Positions 1 through 8,903 are shown, counted from the stretch's first letter. The stretch: DNA of 64,000 nt from Rickettsiales bacterium (GCA_031260805.1 JAISKV010000001.1:122600-186599), one strand, 5' to 3'. Notes: a model not told the origin generated them from the sequence alone. Made by a program: numbers and translations.

Positions 1-257
1 AGACAAATGTGTACGAAACTTATTCCCAGGATCACAAAATGGCGATATCGCCGATGGGCGCGATCTCGTTCGGCTGGGAAAAGTCATTAAGCCAGAGCGT
101 CATGCTGGGCGTCGGATATAAATTATCGGTATTCAACGGGCCGACGCATGATATTGAATGGTCTGTGGATTCTACCAGCGTGCATATTGTTAGTACTAAT
201 GATATCGGAATGGTGCTGAACAACGCGTTCGAGGCAGGATTGAGATACAGTTTCTAA
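1..257 (+). CDS. Outer-membrane beta-barrel protein, C-terminal fragment
   Basis: The gene runs in from the left edge: the frame is open upstream of the first tracked codon (a GTG at 9), so the true start lies outside the window. About 85 residues are visible. They show alternating polar and hydrophobic strands and end in RYSF, the terminal aromatic signature recognised by the BAM machinery. This supports an outer-membrane barrel, but the fragment is too short to name a family. The next gene follows after about 25 bases on the same strand and also encodes an exported protein, so the two may be co-transcribed. Confidence 0.7.
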   Translation, partial: TNVYETYSQDHKMAISPMGAISFGWEKSLSQSVMLGVGYKLSVFNGPTHDIEWSVDSTSVHIVSTNDIGMVLNNAFEAGLRYSF

Positions 258-282
258 GGGTCGTCTGGTATAAGGGGGAGTG

Positions 283-1173
283 ATGACAAACATATACAAA
301 TTGGCATTGTATTCATTGGCTGTGGCTTTTATCGCGGGCGGCGCGGATGCCGCGCCTAGCGTGCGATCTTTCACTGCCGCGCCTTCGTCGTACCGCGCGA
401 CAACGCCTGGTGCGGCATCCGCATCAGGCGGCGCGATGACGGCCGCGCGCGCGGGCAGCGTCCGCGCCAGCAGCCCTAAATCCACGACTTTGGGCCGCGC
501 GGCTGCGACGCCGGCGACTGCGCGACTGTCGTTCGGCGGATATGTCAACAGCGTCGCGGCGGCGAACGGCGGCAGCAGCGCGAAAAAGATTAACCCTGCG
601 AAACCGAGCGCCGATCCCGGCGAACTGGAAGAATTGGGCAATGGCGTCAGCGCGTTGGAAGATATCGTAGCCGCATTGCAGGATGATGTTGCAGATATAA
701 AATCCGGAATTTCGGATAAAGCGGACAAGGCGTCCGGCGCAACAAACGGGCATTTGGCCGGATTAGACAGCGGCGGCAACTTGACGGATTCCGGAATTGC
801 ATCGGATGATGTTCTGACAATCAATGATGTCGGCACGGGCGTTGGAAATGTCGTCGCAGTCGGAACAAACGGAAAAATTGACACCGCATTGATTGACACA
901 ACCGGATTGCAAGGATCCCAGGGCGCGGATGGCAAATCCGCATACGAGGTTGCGGTTGAAGGTGGATTCCTGGGCAATCGGGACGAATGGCTGGCTTCGT
1001 TGCAGGGCGCGGTTGGACCACAAGGACCCGAAGGCCCACAAGGTGCGACAGGACCCGCCGGAACGGATGGCACAGTGCTGCCAGATGCGCCGGGCGATAA
1101 TTACGCATTACTGCGCAGCAATGACGGAACGCCATTCTGGGTTGAAATTGCAACAGAATACAGCGCGAACTGA
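283..1173 (+). CDS. Secreted protein with C-terminal collagen-like repeats
   Basis: The protein has an N-terminal signal peptide ending near AGGADAA, then an Ala/Ser/Arg-rich low-complexity stretch (residues about 25-100) and a short helical segment. The C-terminal part carries Gly-X-Y collagen-like triplets (GPQGPEGPQGATGPAG) beside a GKSAYEVAVEGGFLG-type unit that often accompanies collagen-like repeats in phage and bacterial fibres. It is probably a fibrous extracellular or surface protein. The ATG at 283 is chosen over the GTG at 280 because the purine run AAGGGGGAG would overlap the GTG. No enzyme domain is visible. Confidence 0.7.
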   Translation: MTNIYKLALYSLAVAFIAGGADAAPSVRSFTAAPSSYRATTPGAASASGGAMTAARAGSVRASSPKSTTLGRAAATPATARLSFGGYVNSVAAANGGSSAKKINPAKPSADPGELEELGNGVSALEDIVAALQDDVADIKSGISDKADKASGATNGHLAGLDSGGNLTDSGIASDDVLTINDVGTGVGNVVAVGTNGKIDTALIDTTGLQGSQGADGKSAYEVAVEGGFLGNRDEWLASLQGAVGPQGPEGPQGATGPAGTDGTVLPDAPGDNYALLRSNDGTPFWVEIATEYSAN

Positions 1174-1620
1174 AATCAGAGTGCGGGGTACAGAGTTCAG
1201 AGTGCAGTAATTTGTCCCCGTCCAAGTTTTGCGATACTCGCAAAAAGAAAACGCTTGGTTAAATAATTTCTTACTTTGCCATTCTCTGTACCGAATTATC
1301 CCTCCATCGTCATCCCGCGCTCATATTTTGGTCACCCCGTGGCTTGACCACTGGGCCCAGGTGAAATAAAGCCCAATTTTGCCGTCAGCAAAATTGACAA
1401 TAATACCTGGATTGCGGGTCATAGCCCGCAATGACGATAGATTAGAAGTTTGTATACAGGACAGATACCCCTTCATCACCCCGGCCACGACCCGGGGTCC
1501 ATGGCTTAATGGATTCCGGGTTTCGCTCTGCTCCCCCGGAATGACGATGGAATGGGAATTGTTTACTTATTGTTTTTACCACTACCCCGTTCCGGCCTTC
1601 GCCGGAATGACAAAATATAT

Positions 1621-1801
1621 ACCACTACCCCGTCTCCGCCTACACTACGCTTCGGCGTGATGCCACCACTTCGCCAGGCGAAGGTGAATTGTCCCGACTT
1701 CGTTTCAATAAATGTCGTTTTATTGTGTGGTACAGGCCATCAAAATCCACTTCGCCAGGCGAAGGGGTGGGTTGCGCGCAGCGCAAGACGGGGTAGTGGT
1801 A
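1621..1801. repeat. Palindromic element family C, copy 1
   Basis: The outer ends are ACCACTACCCCGTC and GACGGGGTAGTGGT. Inner arms CTTCGCCAGGCGAAG occur on both sides. The AT-rich core (CGACTTCGTTTCAATAAATG) recurs, inverted, in the copies at 9048-9198 and 38860-39017. A shared core between copies marks a dispersed element rather than a chance hairpin. Confidence 0.8.
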
Positions 1802-1909
1802 TAATAATGGGGAACTGGCTATGCAACTACTAACCACCAACTACCAAAAGGACGCGCAGCGTCCGCACCAACTACCAACTCATCACCCCAACTAATAAAA
1901 TCTAAAACA

Positions 1910-1937
1910 TTGACAATTATTTAATTTGTGTTAATAT
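1910..1937 (+). promoter_or_regulatory. Sigma70-type promoter of the subtilase gene
   Basis: TTGACA (1910-1915) and TAATAT (1932-1937) are separated by 16 bases. The expected transcription start lies at about 1944, at or next to the ATG at 1946, and no Shine-Dalgarno sequence is present, so the mRNA may be leaderless. Confidence 0.6.
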
Positions 1938-1945
1938 TGTGGTAA

Positions 1946-3784
1946 ATGTCAATGTTGAAAAAATATATTTTTACACCATTGATTGCTTGCGCGGTTGCAC
2001 TGGCCGCAGTTTCGCGCGCGCCTGCTGCGCCGATTGCGAAAAAGTGCGACGCCCGGTATCAAAAGTGCGATTCCATAAAATCATCCTATGCGGTTTGGTT
2101 ATCGTTTTTTGGCGGCACGGCCCTTGCCGCTATTGGCACAGTTCTGGGAAATGCGACTGACGATCCGGGCGCGCCGGCCGCGGTTGGATCGTACGAAGGC
2201 GCTTCACGCGCGGTTGGAAATTTGCAAAAGATAGATCCGTTGGAAAATTTTAACGCCGCCGCCTTGAAATCAGTTCAGTCCGGTTATTATTACGCGCGAA
2301 ACTCAACGGCTTATGCCGCGGTCGGCTTGGATTACGCATTGGCGCGTGGCTTGACCGGGGCAGGGTCGCAGGTCGCAATTCTGGACAATGCGAATGACTG
2401 GCACGGGCGCGCTGTGAACGAATTGATAAAGACGGCGGCGCCCAGCGCGCAAATAAGCCAGCATAACATTACAAATCCAAACGGATCGTTTCGGACTTAT
2501 TCGGAAATTGCCGCAGTTATTCGTGATGCGGGCCGCGATGGGATAATTTACAACGGCAGTTGGGGAATTCCAGTATCGGCCCAGTATAATTCCGGCGTGA
2601 TTTCCGGGGATTCCGCAATCGCGGCGCTGGGCGCTGATTTTGTGGATTCAGTCCGCGGGGCTGCGCGCAATGACGACGCCATCTTTGTCTGGGCGGCCGG
2701 AAACGACGGCGCGATGCAGTCAAATTTTATTTCCGGATTGGCGAATGTTTTTGATAATTTGCAGGGACATTTTATAAATGTTGTCGCGTATGACTTGATA
2801 CAGGATTCATTGGCGGATTTTTCCAATGCGTGCGGCGCGACAAAATCTTACTGCCTGACCGCGCCAGGCACCGGGATAAACGCGGGCCTGCGCATTGCGG
2901 ACGGGACTTCGTTCGCCGCGCCGATTGTCAGTGCGTCCGCTGCATTGTTGAAAGAAATGTTTCCGTATTTGTCGGCGCGCGAAATTACTGAAATCATGTT
3001 TATAACGGCCCAGGATCTGGGCGATGCCGGCGTTGATGAGATTTACGGCTGGGGGATGTTGGATATGGAAAACGCAACCAGGCCGATAGGCCAGCGGCGT
3101 GTTATGACCGGCGCTGGCGGCGATGCCAAACCGTTGGCCGTCATGAATTTACCCGGCGGCGTTGGCGCGCGCGTTGCGGCAAAGAATTTGCGTTTCGTGT
3201 TCTTTGATTCTTATAACAGGGCGTTCGGCGCGAACTTGAACGATTATCTGACCGTCATGCCGGCGGCCAGATTGACCATCATGAAACTCCGCGAATTCGG
3301 CAATGACAAAAACGCGCTGTCAATCGGCGATTGGAAGTTCGGATTTTCGGCCGGCGCGGAAAATTACGGCGAAAACTTTCTGGGGCTGGACGCGCGCGAT
3401 TCGTTTGTGCAGTATCGCGCGGGCCATCGCGTGCGGCTGACGGATTCAGTCGTTATCGCGTCAAACGCGGCCATGCAGTATTCAACGGCGTACAGCACGG
3501 TTTCAACGGAACTGGGTTTCATGATTGAAAAAGCGATTCATGATAAAATGTCATTCGGACTGGGGCTGGCCAGTCCTATGGCGATCAAGCACGGAAGCAT
3601 GAATATCAAACTGCCGGTCGCGCGATCCGATTCCGGCGCGGTGGCTTATGAAGAATATAAAATCAATCTGCGTGAAAAGTCAAAATCTGAATTTGCGTTT
3701 TCATTCAAGGCCGGCGGGTTTGACTTTTACGGATCGGTCGGCGCGGACCAATTGTTCATGATGAAATACAAGACCAGTTTTTAA
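1946..3784 (+). CDS. Secreted subtilisin-like serine protease (S8 family)
   Basis: The 612-residue exported protein has an N-terminal signal peptide (cleavage near APAAP) and an S8 catalytic domain at about residues 130-380. The triad is readable as Asp in VAILDN, His in HGRAV and Ser in DGTSFAAP, with the oxyanion Asn in AAGNDG. The Asp-to-His spacing is only about six residues, far shorter than in typical subtilases, so the usual loop is missing. The last about 200 residues look strand-rich and end in KTSF, as in a barrel or passenger-anchor region, but a full autotransporter barrel is not certain. It is probably a surface or secreted protease. An internal ATG at 1952 is an alternative start. 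Confidence 0.8.
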   Translation: MSMLKKYIFTPLIACAVALAAVSRAPAAPIAKKCDARYQKCDSIKSSYAVWLSFFGGTALAAIGTVLGNATDDPGAPAAVGSYEGASRAVGNLQKIDPLENFNAAALKSVQSGYYYARNSTAYAAVGLDYALARGLTGAGSQVAILDNANDWHGRAVNELIKTAAPSAQISQHNITNPNGSFRTYSEIAAVIRDAGRDGIIYNGSWGIPVSAQYNSGVISGDSAIAALGADFVDSVRGAARNDDAIFVWAAGNDGAMQSNFISGLANVFDNLQGHFINVVAYDLIQDSLADFSNACGATKSYCLTAPGTGINAGLRIADGTSFAAPIVSASAALLKEMFPYLSAREITEIMFITAQDLGDAGVDEIYGWGMLDMENATRPIGQRRVMTGAGGDAKPLAVMNLPGGVGARVAAKNLRFVFFDSYNRAFGANLNDYLTVMPAARLTIMKLREFGNDKNALSIGDWKFGFSAGAENYGENFLGLDARDSFVQYRAGHRVRLTDSVVIASNAAMQYSTAYSTVSTELGFMIEKAIHDKMSFGLGLASPMAIKHGSMNIKLPVARSDSGAVAYEEYKINLREKSKSEFAFSFKAGGFDFYGSVGADQLFMMKYKTSF

Positions 3785-3798
3785 GGGTGCGCCGGTCT

Positions 3799-5016
3799 TT
3801 ATTTTTTCTCAAATTTTCTGGCGCGGTCCGTCAGTTGCGCGTGCATGTCAAAGTTGCTGGCGCGGCCCAGATCCACGATGTAATCCAGATATTCCAGATA
3901 GTCAAAGCCGAAATCTTTTTCATCAAAGATAAAATTATTGTCCTTGAAAAACTGGCGCGTGAACGGCGTGTCGCCGACCATGTGCGGGCAGAAATTCTGC
4001 TGCGTCGTGCTGTATTTCCAGACATCGCGCGATGCGGAGATGTAAGTGGCGTTGATTTTCTTTAATTGATTCAGCGCGCATTGCCGGCCGTTTCCTTCCA
4101 TATGTCCGCGCTCGAACACCAGCAGTTCCGCGCCGTCCCTCATAAACATTGAAAAGTGCAGCAGCGTTCCCTGGACGCATGCCAGGCTGTCCGCATCCAT
4201 GACGACGCGGATTTGATCTGCAAACGACATTGTTTCCGGATAGATGACAGTGTACCCGTTTTTCGCAAAAATTCCTTCCAGCGATTTTTCGCCGAAAGTC
4301 ATGATGCCTGCTTTCAGCCGGGTGCGCGACAGGTAAACTTTTTTTATCGGAAACTTTGGCTTGCCCCCCCCCGCGCGGACTTTGTCAACGATGCGGTTGT
4401 AAATGTCGCGCATCAGCGGATGGACATAGTGCGTCTTGCCGGGAAACCGATTCGCAAAGTTATAAAACTGCGCCGGCTGGATCACAAAAACAGTGTCAAA
4501 AGAAACAGGCTTGTGTATGAACAGGATTCTGTCCAGCGGGATTCCGAACAGCGCGACGATATTTGCGAATTTCCGCGCGGCTTCCGTTTCCAATAAAAAC
4601 GCGATTTTTTTATCCCTATACTTTTCATCCAGCAGCGGCCACAGGTACGACAAGACATCGGTCAGAATATGTCCGAAATGATTCGGCATTGATCCGCAGT
4701 AAATCACATCTTCGCCCATGTGCGGAATTTTTCCGCCGTTGTCGCCAACCTGCTTGTCCAGCGTCGCGCGGTCCGGCGACACCAGCAGCGTTCCGCGCGT
4801 GATGAATACCGATTCGGCGACTAGCTGCTTGTTTGCGTCAAACACGCCGCCGGCCGCGGTTTCGTTCTGCTTTAATACCGCATAAGGTGCGATGATGCCC
4901 TTTGGCACAGCCTTTATTTCCAATGGCTCGGTCCGGATATAATCAATGATTGCGTTTTTATCAAACCATTCGCGCATGTCCGGATTGTATTTGTAAAAGT
5001 CTTTTGGCAATTGCAT
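3799..5016 (-). CDS. GT61 (DUF563) family glycosyltransferase with a G9 tract
   Basis: This 405-residue soluble protein matches the GT61/DUF563 family: a NHFGHILTD motif near residue 110, KKVYLSRTR near 225, then a G-EKSLEGIF/NGYTVIYPE block and a conserved SFADQI segment. Such enzymes transfer sugars onto surface polysaccharide, LPS or proteins; the acceptor here cannot be told. The gene ends close to the subtilase gene (convergent) and lies 16 bases downstream of lptB, so it may share the LPS-transport transcript. The coding strand carries nine consecutive G (4364-4372) encoding AGGGKPK. A one-base slip would truncate the enzyme near its middle. Confidence 0.8.
   Translation of the reverse strand: MQLPKDFYKYNPDMREWFDKNAIIDYIRTEPLEIKAVPKGIIAPYAVLKQNETAAGGVFDANKQLVAESVFITRGTLLVSPDRATLDKQVGDNGGKIPHMGEDVIYCGSMPNHFGHILTDVLSYLWPLLDEKYRDKKIAFLLETEAARKFANIVALFGIPLDRILFIHKPVSFDTVFVIQPAQFYNFANRFPGKTHYVHPLMRDIYNRIVDKVRAGGGKPKFPIKKVYLSRTRLKAGIMTFGEKSLEGIFAKNGYTVIYPETMSFADQIRVVMDADSLACVQGTLLHFSMFMRDGAELLVFERGHMEGNGRQCALNQLKKINATYISASRDVWKYSTTQQNFCPHMVGDTPFTRQFFKDNNFIFDEKDFGFDYLEYLDYIVDLGRASNFDMHAQLTDRARKFEKK
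4364..4372 (-). repeat. G9 homopolymer inside the GT61 gene
   Basis: Nine C on the plus strand are nine G in the coding strand. The gene is in frame at this length, and any change not divisible by three would shift it. This is a candidate phase-variation switch. Confidence 0.6.
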
Positions 5017-5032
5017 TTTCTTGCTCCTGTAC

Positions 5033-5767
5033 CTACATCTTAAAATCTTCGCCCAGATAAACCTGGCGGACCATTTTGTCCGTCACGATTTCAGGCGTTG
5101 TTCCGTGCTTTAATATTTTCCCGTCGTGCAAGACATAACTGCGGTCGGTAATGCCCAGCGTTTCCCGGACATTGTGATCCGTGATGACCACGCCCAGCCC
5201 CCGGTTCTTTAACTGCGACACCAGCGTCCGTATGTCGTTCACGGCAATCGGATCAATTCCGGCAAACGGCTCGTCCAGCAGAATGAATTTCGGATCCGTC
5301 GCCAATGCGCGCGCGATTTCGGTGCGTCGCCGCTCGCCCCCGGACAGCGCGGTCGCGGGGCTGTGCCGCAGGTGCGATATTGAAAATTCGTTCAGCAATT
5401 CGTCCAGTTTTCGTTCCCGCTTTTTTCGCGATGGTTCAACCACTTCCAGAATCGCCATGATGTTCTGTGCGACGGAGAGCCCTTGGAATATGGAATTTTC
5501 CTGGGGCAGGTATCCGATGCCCAACGCCGCCCGCTTGTAGAAAGGCAGCCGCGTGATGTCCTGGGAATTAAGCATTATTTGTCCGCCGCCCGCCATGATT
5601 TGCCCGGTTATGCAATAAAAAGCGGTCGTCTTGCCGGCGCCGTTCGGCCCCAGCAGCCCGACAGATTCGCCCTGGGCCACGGTCAGCGAGATGTCGCGCA
5701 GTATCTGCCGGCGGCCGTACGCCTTGGACAAATGATTGATGGTCAGCGTGCTGGCATTGTGTTTCAT
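5033..5767 (-). CDS. lptB: LPS export ABC transporter ATP-binding protein LptB
   Basis: This cytoplasmic ATPase powers extraction of lipopolysaccharide from the inner membrane with LptF/G/C. The 244-residue length fits the family. Visible motifs are Walker A GPNGAGKTT (about residue 41), the Q-loop region YLPQENSIF, signature ALSGGERRR, Walker B FILLDEPFAGIDP and the switch His in ITDHNVRETL. The start codon overlaps the lptC stop by ATGA, so the two are translationally coupled. An lptA gene, often found between lptC and lptB in alphaproteobacteria, is absent here. Confidence 0.95.
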   Translation of the reverse strand: MKHNASTLTINHLSKAYGRRQILRDISLTVAQGESVGLLGPNGAGKTTAFYCITGQIMAGGGQIMLNSQDITRLPFYKRAALGIGYLPQENSIFQGLSVAQNIMAILEVVEPSRKKRERKLDELLNEFSISHLRHSPATALSGGERRRTEIARALATDPKFILLDEPFAGIDPIAVNDIRTLVSQLKNRGLGVVITDHNVRETLGITDRSYVLHDGKILKHGTTPEIVTDKMVRQVYLGEDFKM

Positions 5768-6279
5768 AACTGAATCTCCATGCTGTTCGTTCTGATTTTG
5801 TCGCCGTTGCTGGAATCTATGCGGACATCGCCGACCAAGTATACTTTTTTTGTCGCGGTGTTCATTGTTCCGCCATTCGCGCGAATATTGTCTGTTATTT
5901 TTTGATTTCCGGCGACGCGGACGATGCGCGCGGTCAGTCCGACAAAATTTATAACGCTGTCGCTGTCATAATTTTTTGTCGCGGACCGGGCGCGGATATG
6001 CACAGGATTTTTGTTTTGATCCAAGCCCGAAAATTCCGCGTCAGTCATCTGGAATTGATTCTGAACAATGCTGGGCAGATTGTCCAGCGACAGTGGCGTC
6101 CACAGCATGTTTTTAACGAAAAAAGGACTGGCGGCCAGCAGCGTGAAAAACACCAGCCCCCAGCCTGTGAAAATGAATTGCCACAGCCGCTGCAAACGCC
6201 GGTGCCGGTTCAGGATAAGCAAAGAACGCGAACTTTTCGCCATAAATCGCAGTCTAGCCCACAAAACGCTCGTTTTCAA
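5764..6279 (-). CDS. lptC: LptC-like LPS transport protein
   Basis: LptC is a bitopic inner-membrane protein that passes LPS from LptBFG to the periplasmic bridge. This protein has a basic N-terminus, one hydrophobic segment (LVFFTLLAASPFFV, about residues 41-54), then a periplasmic beta-rich domain with LptC-like sequence ending in a short 'GDVRIDSSNG' region. It is 171 residues from the tracked start; an ATG at codon 13 is an equally good start. The assignment rests on topology, size and the overlap with lptB more than on strong motifs. Confidence 0.8.
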   Translation of the reverse strand: MKTSVLWARLRFMAKSSRSLLILNRHRRLQRLWQFIFTGWGLVFFTLLAASPFFVKNMLWTPLSLDNLPSIVQNQFQMTDAEFSGLDQNKNPVHIRARSATKNYDSDSVINFVGLTARIVRVAGNQKITDNIRANGGTMNTATKKVYLVGDVRIDSSNGDKIRTNSMEIQL

Positions 6280-6294
6280 GGATAAAGTGCAGAT

Positions 6295-6375
6295 GAAAGT
6301 GGAAAGGTGAAGGTGCAGGTGAATGTGATGGCCTGCACCTTCACCTACACTTTCACTTTGCGCTTTCCCACTTTT
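6295..6375. repeat. Long inverted repeat of gtg/cac-rich units
   Basis: AGGTGAAGGTGCAGG on the left is the inverse of CCTGCACCTTCACCT on the right, with further imperfect pairing outwards (GAAAGTGG / CACTTTC). It lies between the divergent lptC and the secreted protein gene. The units are short diverged repeats like those seen elsewhere in the window. Confidence 0.6.
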
Positions 6376-6376
6376 A

Positions 6377-6385
6377 TGGTATAAT
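6377..6385 (+). promoter_or_regulatory. Extended -10 promoter directly before a GTG start
   Basis: TGGTATAAT is an extended -10 box. The GTG start lies five bases beyond it, so transcription would begin at the start codon. No Shine-Dalgarno sequence fits between. Confidence 0.6.
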
Positions 6386-6390
6386 TAGCG

Positions 6391-7209
6391 GTGAGAGAGC
6401 ATCTGTTGAAAAAATATTTATTCTTGTTTCTTTATTCTTTTTTCCTTTGCGCGTCCGCGCAGGCTGCCGTCACTATCAAAAAGGCCGAAGCCGTTCAAGA
6501 GCAAAAATCCAGCGGCGGATCTGCAACCGATTTTCTGGGGACCGCAATAAACCTGGGTACCGGCATTATTGCGATGAACAAGGATATGAAAGCGGTCAGC
6601 GCAGAATGCTATCCGACCGCGCCCGATATAACTTTTATTGAAAACACGATGAAGGAATACGCAAAAACCGGCGCGCAGGACAAATCTGGCATTTACGGGC
6701 GGCTGTCGCCGCGAACCCAATGCGTGACCAGCAATGGATATGGCGCGTATGTGGCTGAATATGGAAAAACGGCGGGCGCGCGTCCATGCTTTAATTTCTT
6801 TTCCGGATCCGGTGATAAAGATATGGTTTGGGATGGGTATCCGCGTGTGGGCACCGGGGTTATTTGTCCCAAGGGCGGCACGGATTGCGAGGCGCGCGAC
6901 CAGGAAAAAATAACAGACGCGTACGAGATTTTTAATCTGATTGAATTTGGCCCCGGCGATTACAAAACCGGCGAATTGACCCAGGCTACCAAATTGCTGG
7001 AAAAAGTGGAAGTTTGCAGCGATGCCAAAATTTCCGAAAAAAAGCGGCAAATGTGGATGGGCATGCTGAATACGACAATATCAAATATCGGCGCGAAACA
7101 GAGCAGCGGCGATGTTATGCAAACAGTGCAGTCTGTCGTTGGCGGTGGCGGCGGTGTGAATAGTTTGGGTGGCGTTGCCAGCATGATACCGGGAATTTTT
7201 GGGAAATAA
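6391..7209 (+). CDS. Exported protein of unknown function
   Basis: I do not recognise the family. The 272-residue product starts with GTG immediately after an extended -10 box. It has a signal peptide (hydrophobic YLFLFLYSFFLCASAQA, cleavage at AQA-A), several scattered Cys (residues about 73-210), which suggest disulfides in the periplasm, and a Gly-rich C-terminus ending in PGIFGK. The signal-peptide DNA is T-rich with diverged repeats similar to those of other exported proteins here. Neighbours are lptC (divergent) and rlmN, which gives no functional clue. Confidence 0.65.
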   Translation: MREHLLKKYLFLFLYSFFLCASAQAAVTIKKAEAVQEQKSSGGSATDFLGTAINLGTGIIAMNKDMKAVSAECYPTAPDITFIENTMKEYAKTGAQDKSGIYGRLSPRTQCVTSNGYGAYVAEYGKTAGARPCFNFFSGSGDKDMVWDGYPRVGTGVICPKGGTDCEARDQEKITDAYEIFNLIEFGPGDYKTGELTQATKLLEKVEVCSDAKISEKKRQMWMGMLNTTISNIGAKQSSGDVMQTVQSVVGGGGGVNSLGGVASMIPGIFGK

Positions 7210-7219
7210 TGTGGCGCCA

Positions 7220-7423
7220 GGTTCCCCTCCCTTGGAGGGGTGGCCGCAGGCCGGGGTGGTTTACAGGGCAGTGAAAAAGTGAATAGTGAAAGTAGTGAAA
7301 AAAGTTAAATTTTGTCGTCGCGCTTTGCGCGACACATTCACTTCTTTCACTTTTTTAGTTTTTTCACTTAACTTTTGTAAACCACCCCGCCGCTGATGCG
7401 GCACCCCTCCATGGGAGGGGAAC
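7220..7423. repeat. Palindromic element family D, copy 1
   Basis: The ends are GTTCCCCTCCCTTGGAGGGG...GGGGTGGTTTAC and GTAAACCACCCC...CCCTCCATGGGAGGGGAAC. The centre holds another inverted repeat of gtgaaa/ttcac units around GTCGCGCTTTGCGCGAC. It is followed by accaact heptamers flanking ggacgcgcagcgtcc (about 7430-7490), the same arrangement as at 1823-1885. Confidence 0.8.
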
Positions 7424-7495
7424 TGGCCATGCAACTTACTAACTACCAAAAGGACGCGCAGCGTCCGTACCAACTGCCAACTACCAACTACTATC

Positions 7496-8557
7496 ATGAA
7501 AAAAATACTCTTTAATCTTACCCCTGACGAATTGACAGAATTTGTTGCTGGCATGGGCCAGCCAAAGTTTCGCGCGAAACAAATAACCGAGTGGCTGGAT
7601 CGCGGCGCGCCGGACTTTTCCGTCATGAAAAATCTGCCGGAACAATTGCGCGAACAATTGGCCGGTGTTGCCGAGACTCTGCCGCTGACCATCGCGGACC
7701 GCCTGGACAGCGCGGATGGCGAAACGACCAAGTTTTTATTGCGTCTGGCCGATGGCGAATTGATTGAATCGGTGCTGATGCGCACGAACTATGGAAATTC
7801 CGTCTGCGTGTCGTCCCAGGTCGGCTGCGCGATGGGGTGCAGATTTTGCGCCAGCACTCTGCTGGGGCTGCGGCGAAACCTGACAACCGCGGAAATGGCG
7901 GCCCAAGTCTTGATTGCGCAATGGACGCTGCGGGCAGGGCGGTTTGACATCGCGGCGAACGGCGACCGCAACAATGGCGATGTGTCGCATGTCGTGATTA
8001 TGGGCACGGGCGAGCCTTTGCAGAATACGGAAAATTCAATAGCGTTCATGGAATTCCTGCATGAAAAATTAAATATTTCATGGCGGAAAATCACAATATC
8101 CACATGCGGATTGGTGCCGGGGATAGAGCAGTTGACGCAGTGGGGGCGGCCTGTGAATCTGGCGATTTCGCTTCACGCGCCGACAGATGAATTGCGCCGG
8201 AAAATCATGCCGATTGCGGACCGGCACACGATTGTCCAGGTTCTGGATGCCGCATTTGCAAACGCAGGCGCACACAACCGGCAACTGATGATAGAATATA
8301 TTTTACTGGGCGGATTCAATGATTCCGTCGCCCAGGCGGATGAATTGGCGGACCTGCTGCGCGGGCGCGAAGTCATGGTGAATCTGATTCCATGGAACGC
8401 GGTCGGCGAGCGGGATTGGACGGCCCCCAGCGGCAATGCGATTCATCGGTTTAACGACGCGCTGATTAAAAAGGGAATCAACAGCCGCATCCGCCGGGAA
8501 CGCGGCGCGGATATCGCATCGGCCTGCGGCCAGTTGCGCGCGCAAAGGATTTCTTGA
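7496..8557 (+). CDS. rlmN: Dual-specificity RNA methyltransferase RlmN
   Basis: RlmN is a radical-SAM enzyme that makes 2-methyladenosine at 23S rRNA A2503 and tRNA A37. The 353-residue protein has the CxxxCxxC iron-sulfur motif CAMGCRFC near residue 110, the GTGEPL motif, the ISTCGLVPGI segment with the catalytic Cys, and a C-terminal IRRERGADIASACGQL region with the second active-site Cys. These are typical of the family. The start follows closely on a repeat region, and I see no clear Shine-Dalgarno sequence. It probably forms a unit with ybaB, 45 bases downstream. Confidence 0.95.
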   Translation: MKKILFNLTPDELTEFVAGMGQPKFRAKQITEWLDRGAPDFSVMKNLPEQLREQLAGVAETLPLTIADRLDSADGETTKFLLRLADGELIESVLMRTNYGNSVCVSSQVGCAMGCRFCASTLLGLRRNLTTAEMAAQVLIAQWTLRAGRFDIAANGDRNNGDVSHVVIMGTGEPLQNTENSIAFMEFLHEKLNISWRKITISTCGLVPGIEQLTQWGRPVNLAISLHAPTDELRRKIMPIADRHTIVQVLDAAFANAGAHNRQLMIEYILLGGFNDSVAQADELADLLRGREVMVNLIPWNAVGERDWTAPSGNAIHRFNDALIKKGINSRIRRERGADIASACGQLRAQRIS

Positions 8558-8602
8558 AATTGCGGATGTTTTGCGATAGAATCAGGCAAAAGGAGAATTA
8601 TC

Positions 8603-8902
8603 ATGGAAATGAATGAATTAATGATGCGCGCGCGCGAAATGCAAACCAAAGTCGGCGAAGCCCAGGAATTGCTGGCCAGTTCATCGGTCAAGGGAATTTC
8701 CGGCGCTGGTCTGGTGATTGTGGAATTGTCTGGCAAATATGATTTGTTGAAATTAACATTGTCGCCGGAATTGCTGAAACAGTCTTTGGTGGAAATTACG
8801 GACTTGATTTCATTGGCGTTCAAGGATGCCAAGGAAAAAGCGGACGCGCTGATTGATAAAGTGATGGGCGCCGCAACCGAAGGCATGCCGATACCGGAAT
8901 AA
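8603..8902 (+). CDS. ybaB: YbaB/EbfC nucleoid-associated protein
   Basis: This small (99 residue) DNA-binding protein of the YbaB/EbfC family forms a dimeric tweezer that binds DNA. Sequence support is the N-terminal helix MNELMMRAREMQTKVGEAQELL, the central beta section (GISGAGLVIVELSGKYD) and the C-terminal helix ending in AATEGMPIPE. An AAGGAG ribosome binding site precedes the ATG. In many genomes ybaB sits between dnaX and recR; here it follows rlmN instead. A strong terminator follows directly. Confidence 0.85.
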   Translation: MEMNELMMRAREMQTKVGEAQELLASSSVKGISGAGLVIVELSGKYDLLKLTLSPELLKQSLVEITDLISLAFKDAKEKADALIDKVMGAATEGMPIPE

Positions 8903-8903
8903 T

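Larger units (their letters stand above)
1174..1945. repeat. Repeat-filled intergenic region (families A, C and heptamers)
   Basis: No convincing gene lies in these 772 bases. From left to right the region holds diverged heptamers of the agagttc/agagtgc type (about 1178-1212), family A palindromic units ending in GGAATGACGATGG or CGCAATGACGAT (about 1306-1440 and 1472-1550), a short family A arm (about 1588-1612), a full family C element (1621-1801), and accaact heptamers around a ggacgcgcagcgtcc palindrome (about 1823-1885). The promoter of the next gene follows. The tracked ORFs here are translations of the repeats. Confidence 0.75.

Noticed and set aside
123-1073. 316-residue antisense ORF over the collagen-like gene
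   Set aside because: A Pro/Ala-rich shadow caused by GC-rich Gly-X-Y codons; the plus-strand gene has a signal peptide and a ribosome binding site.
4156-4596. Plus-strand ORF over the GT61 gene
   Set aside because: No ribosome binding site or family match; the minus-strand frame carries GT61 motifs.
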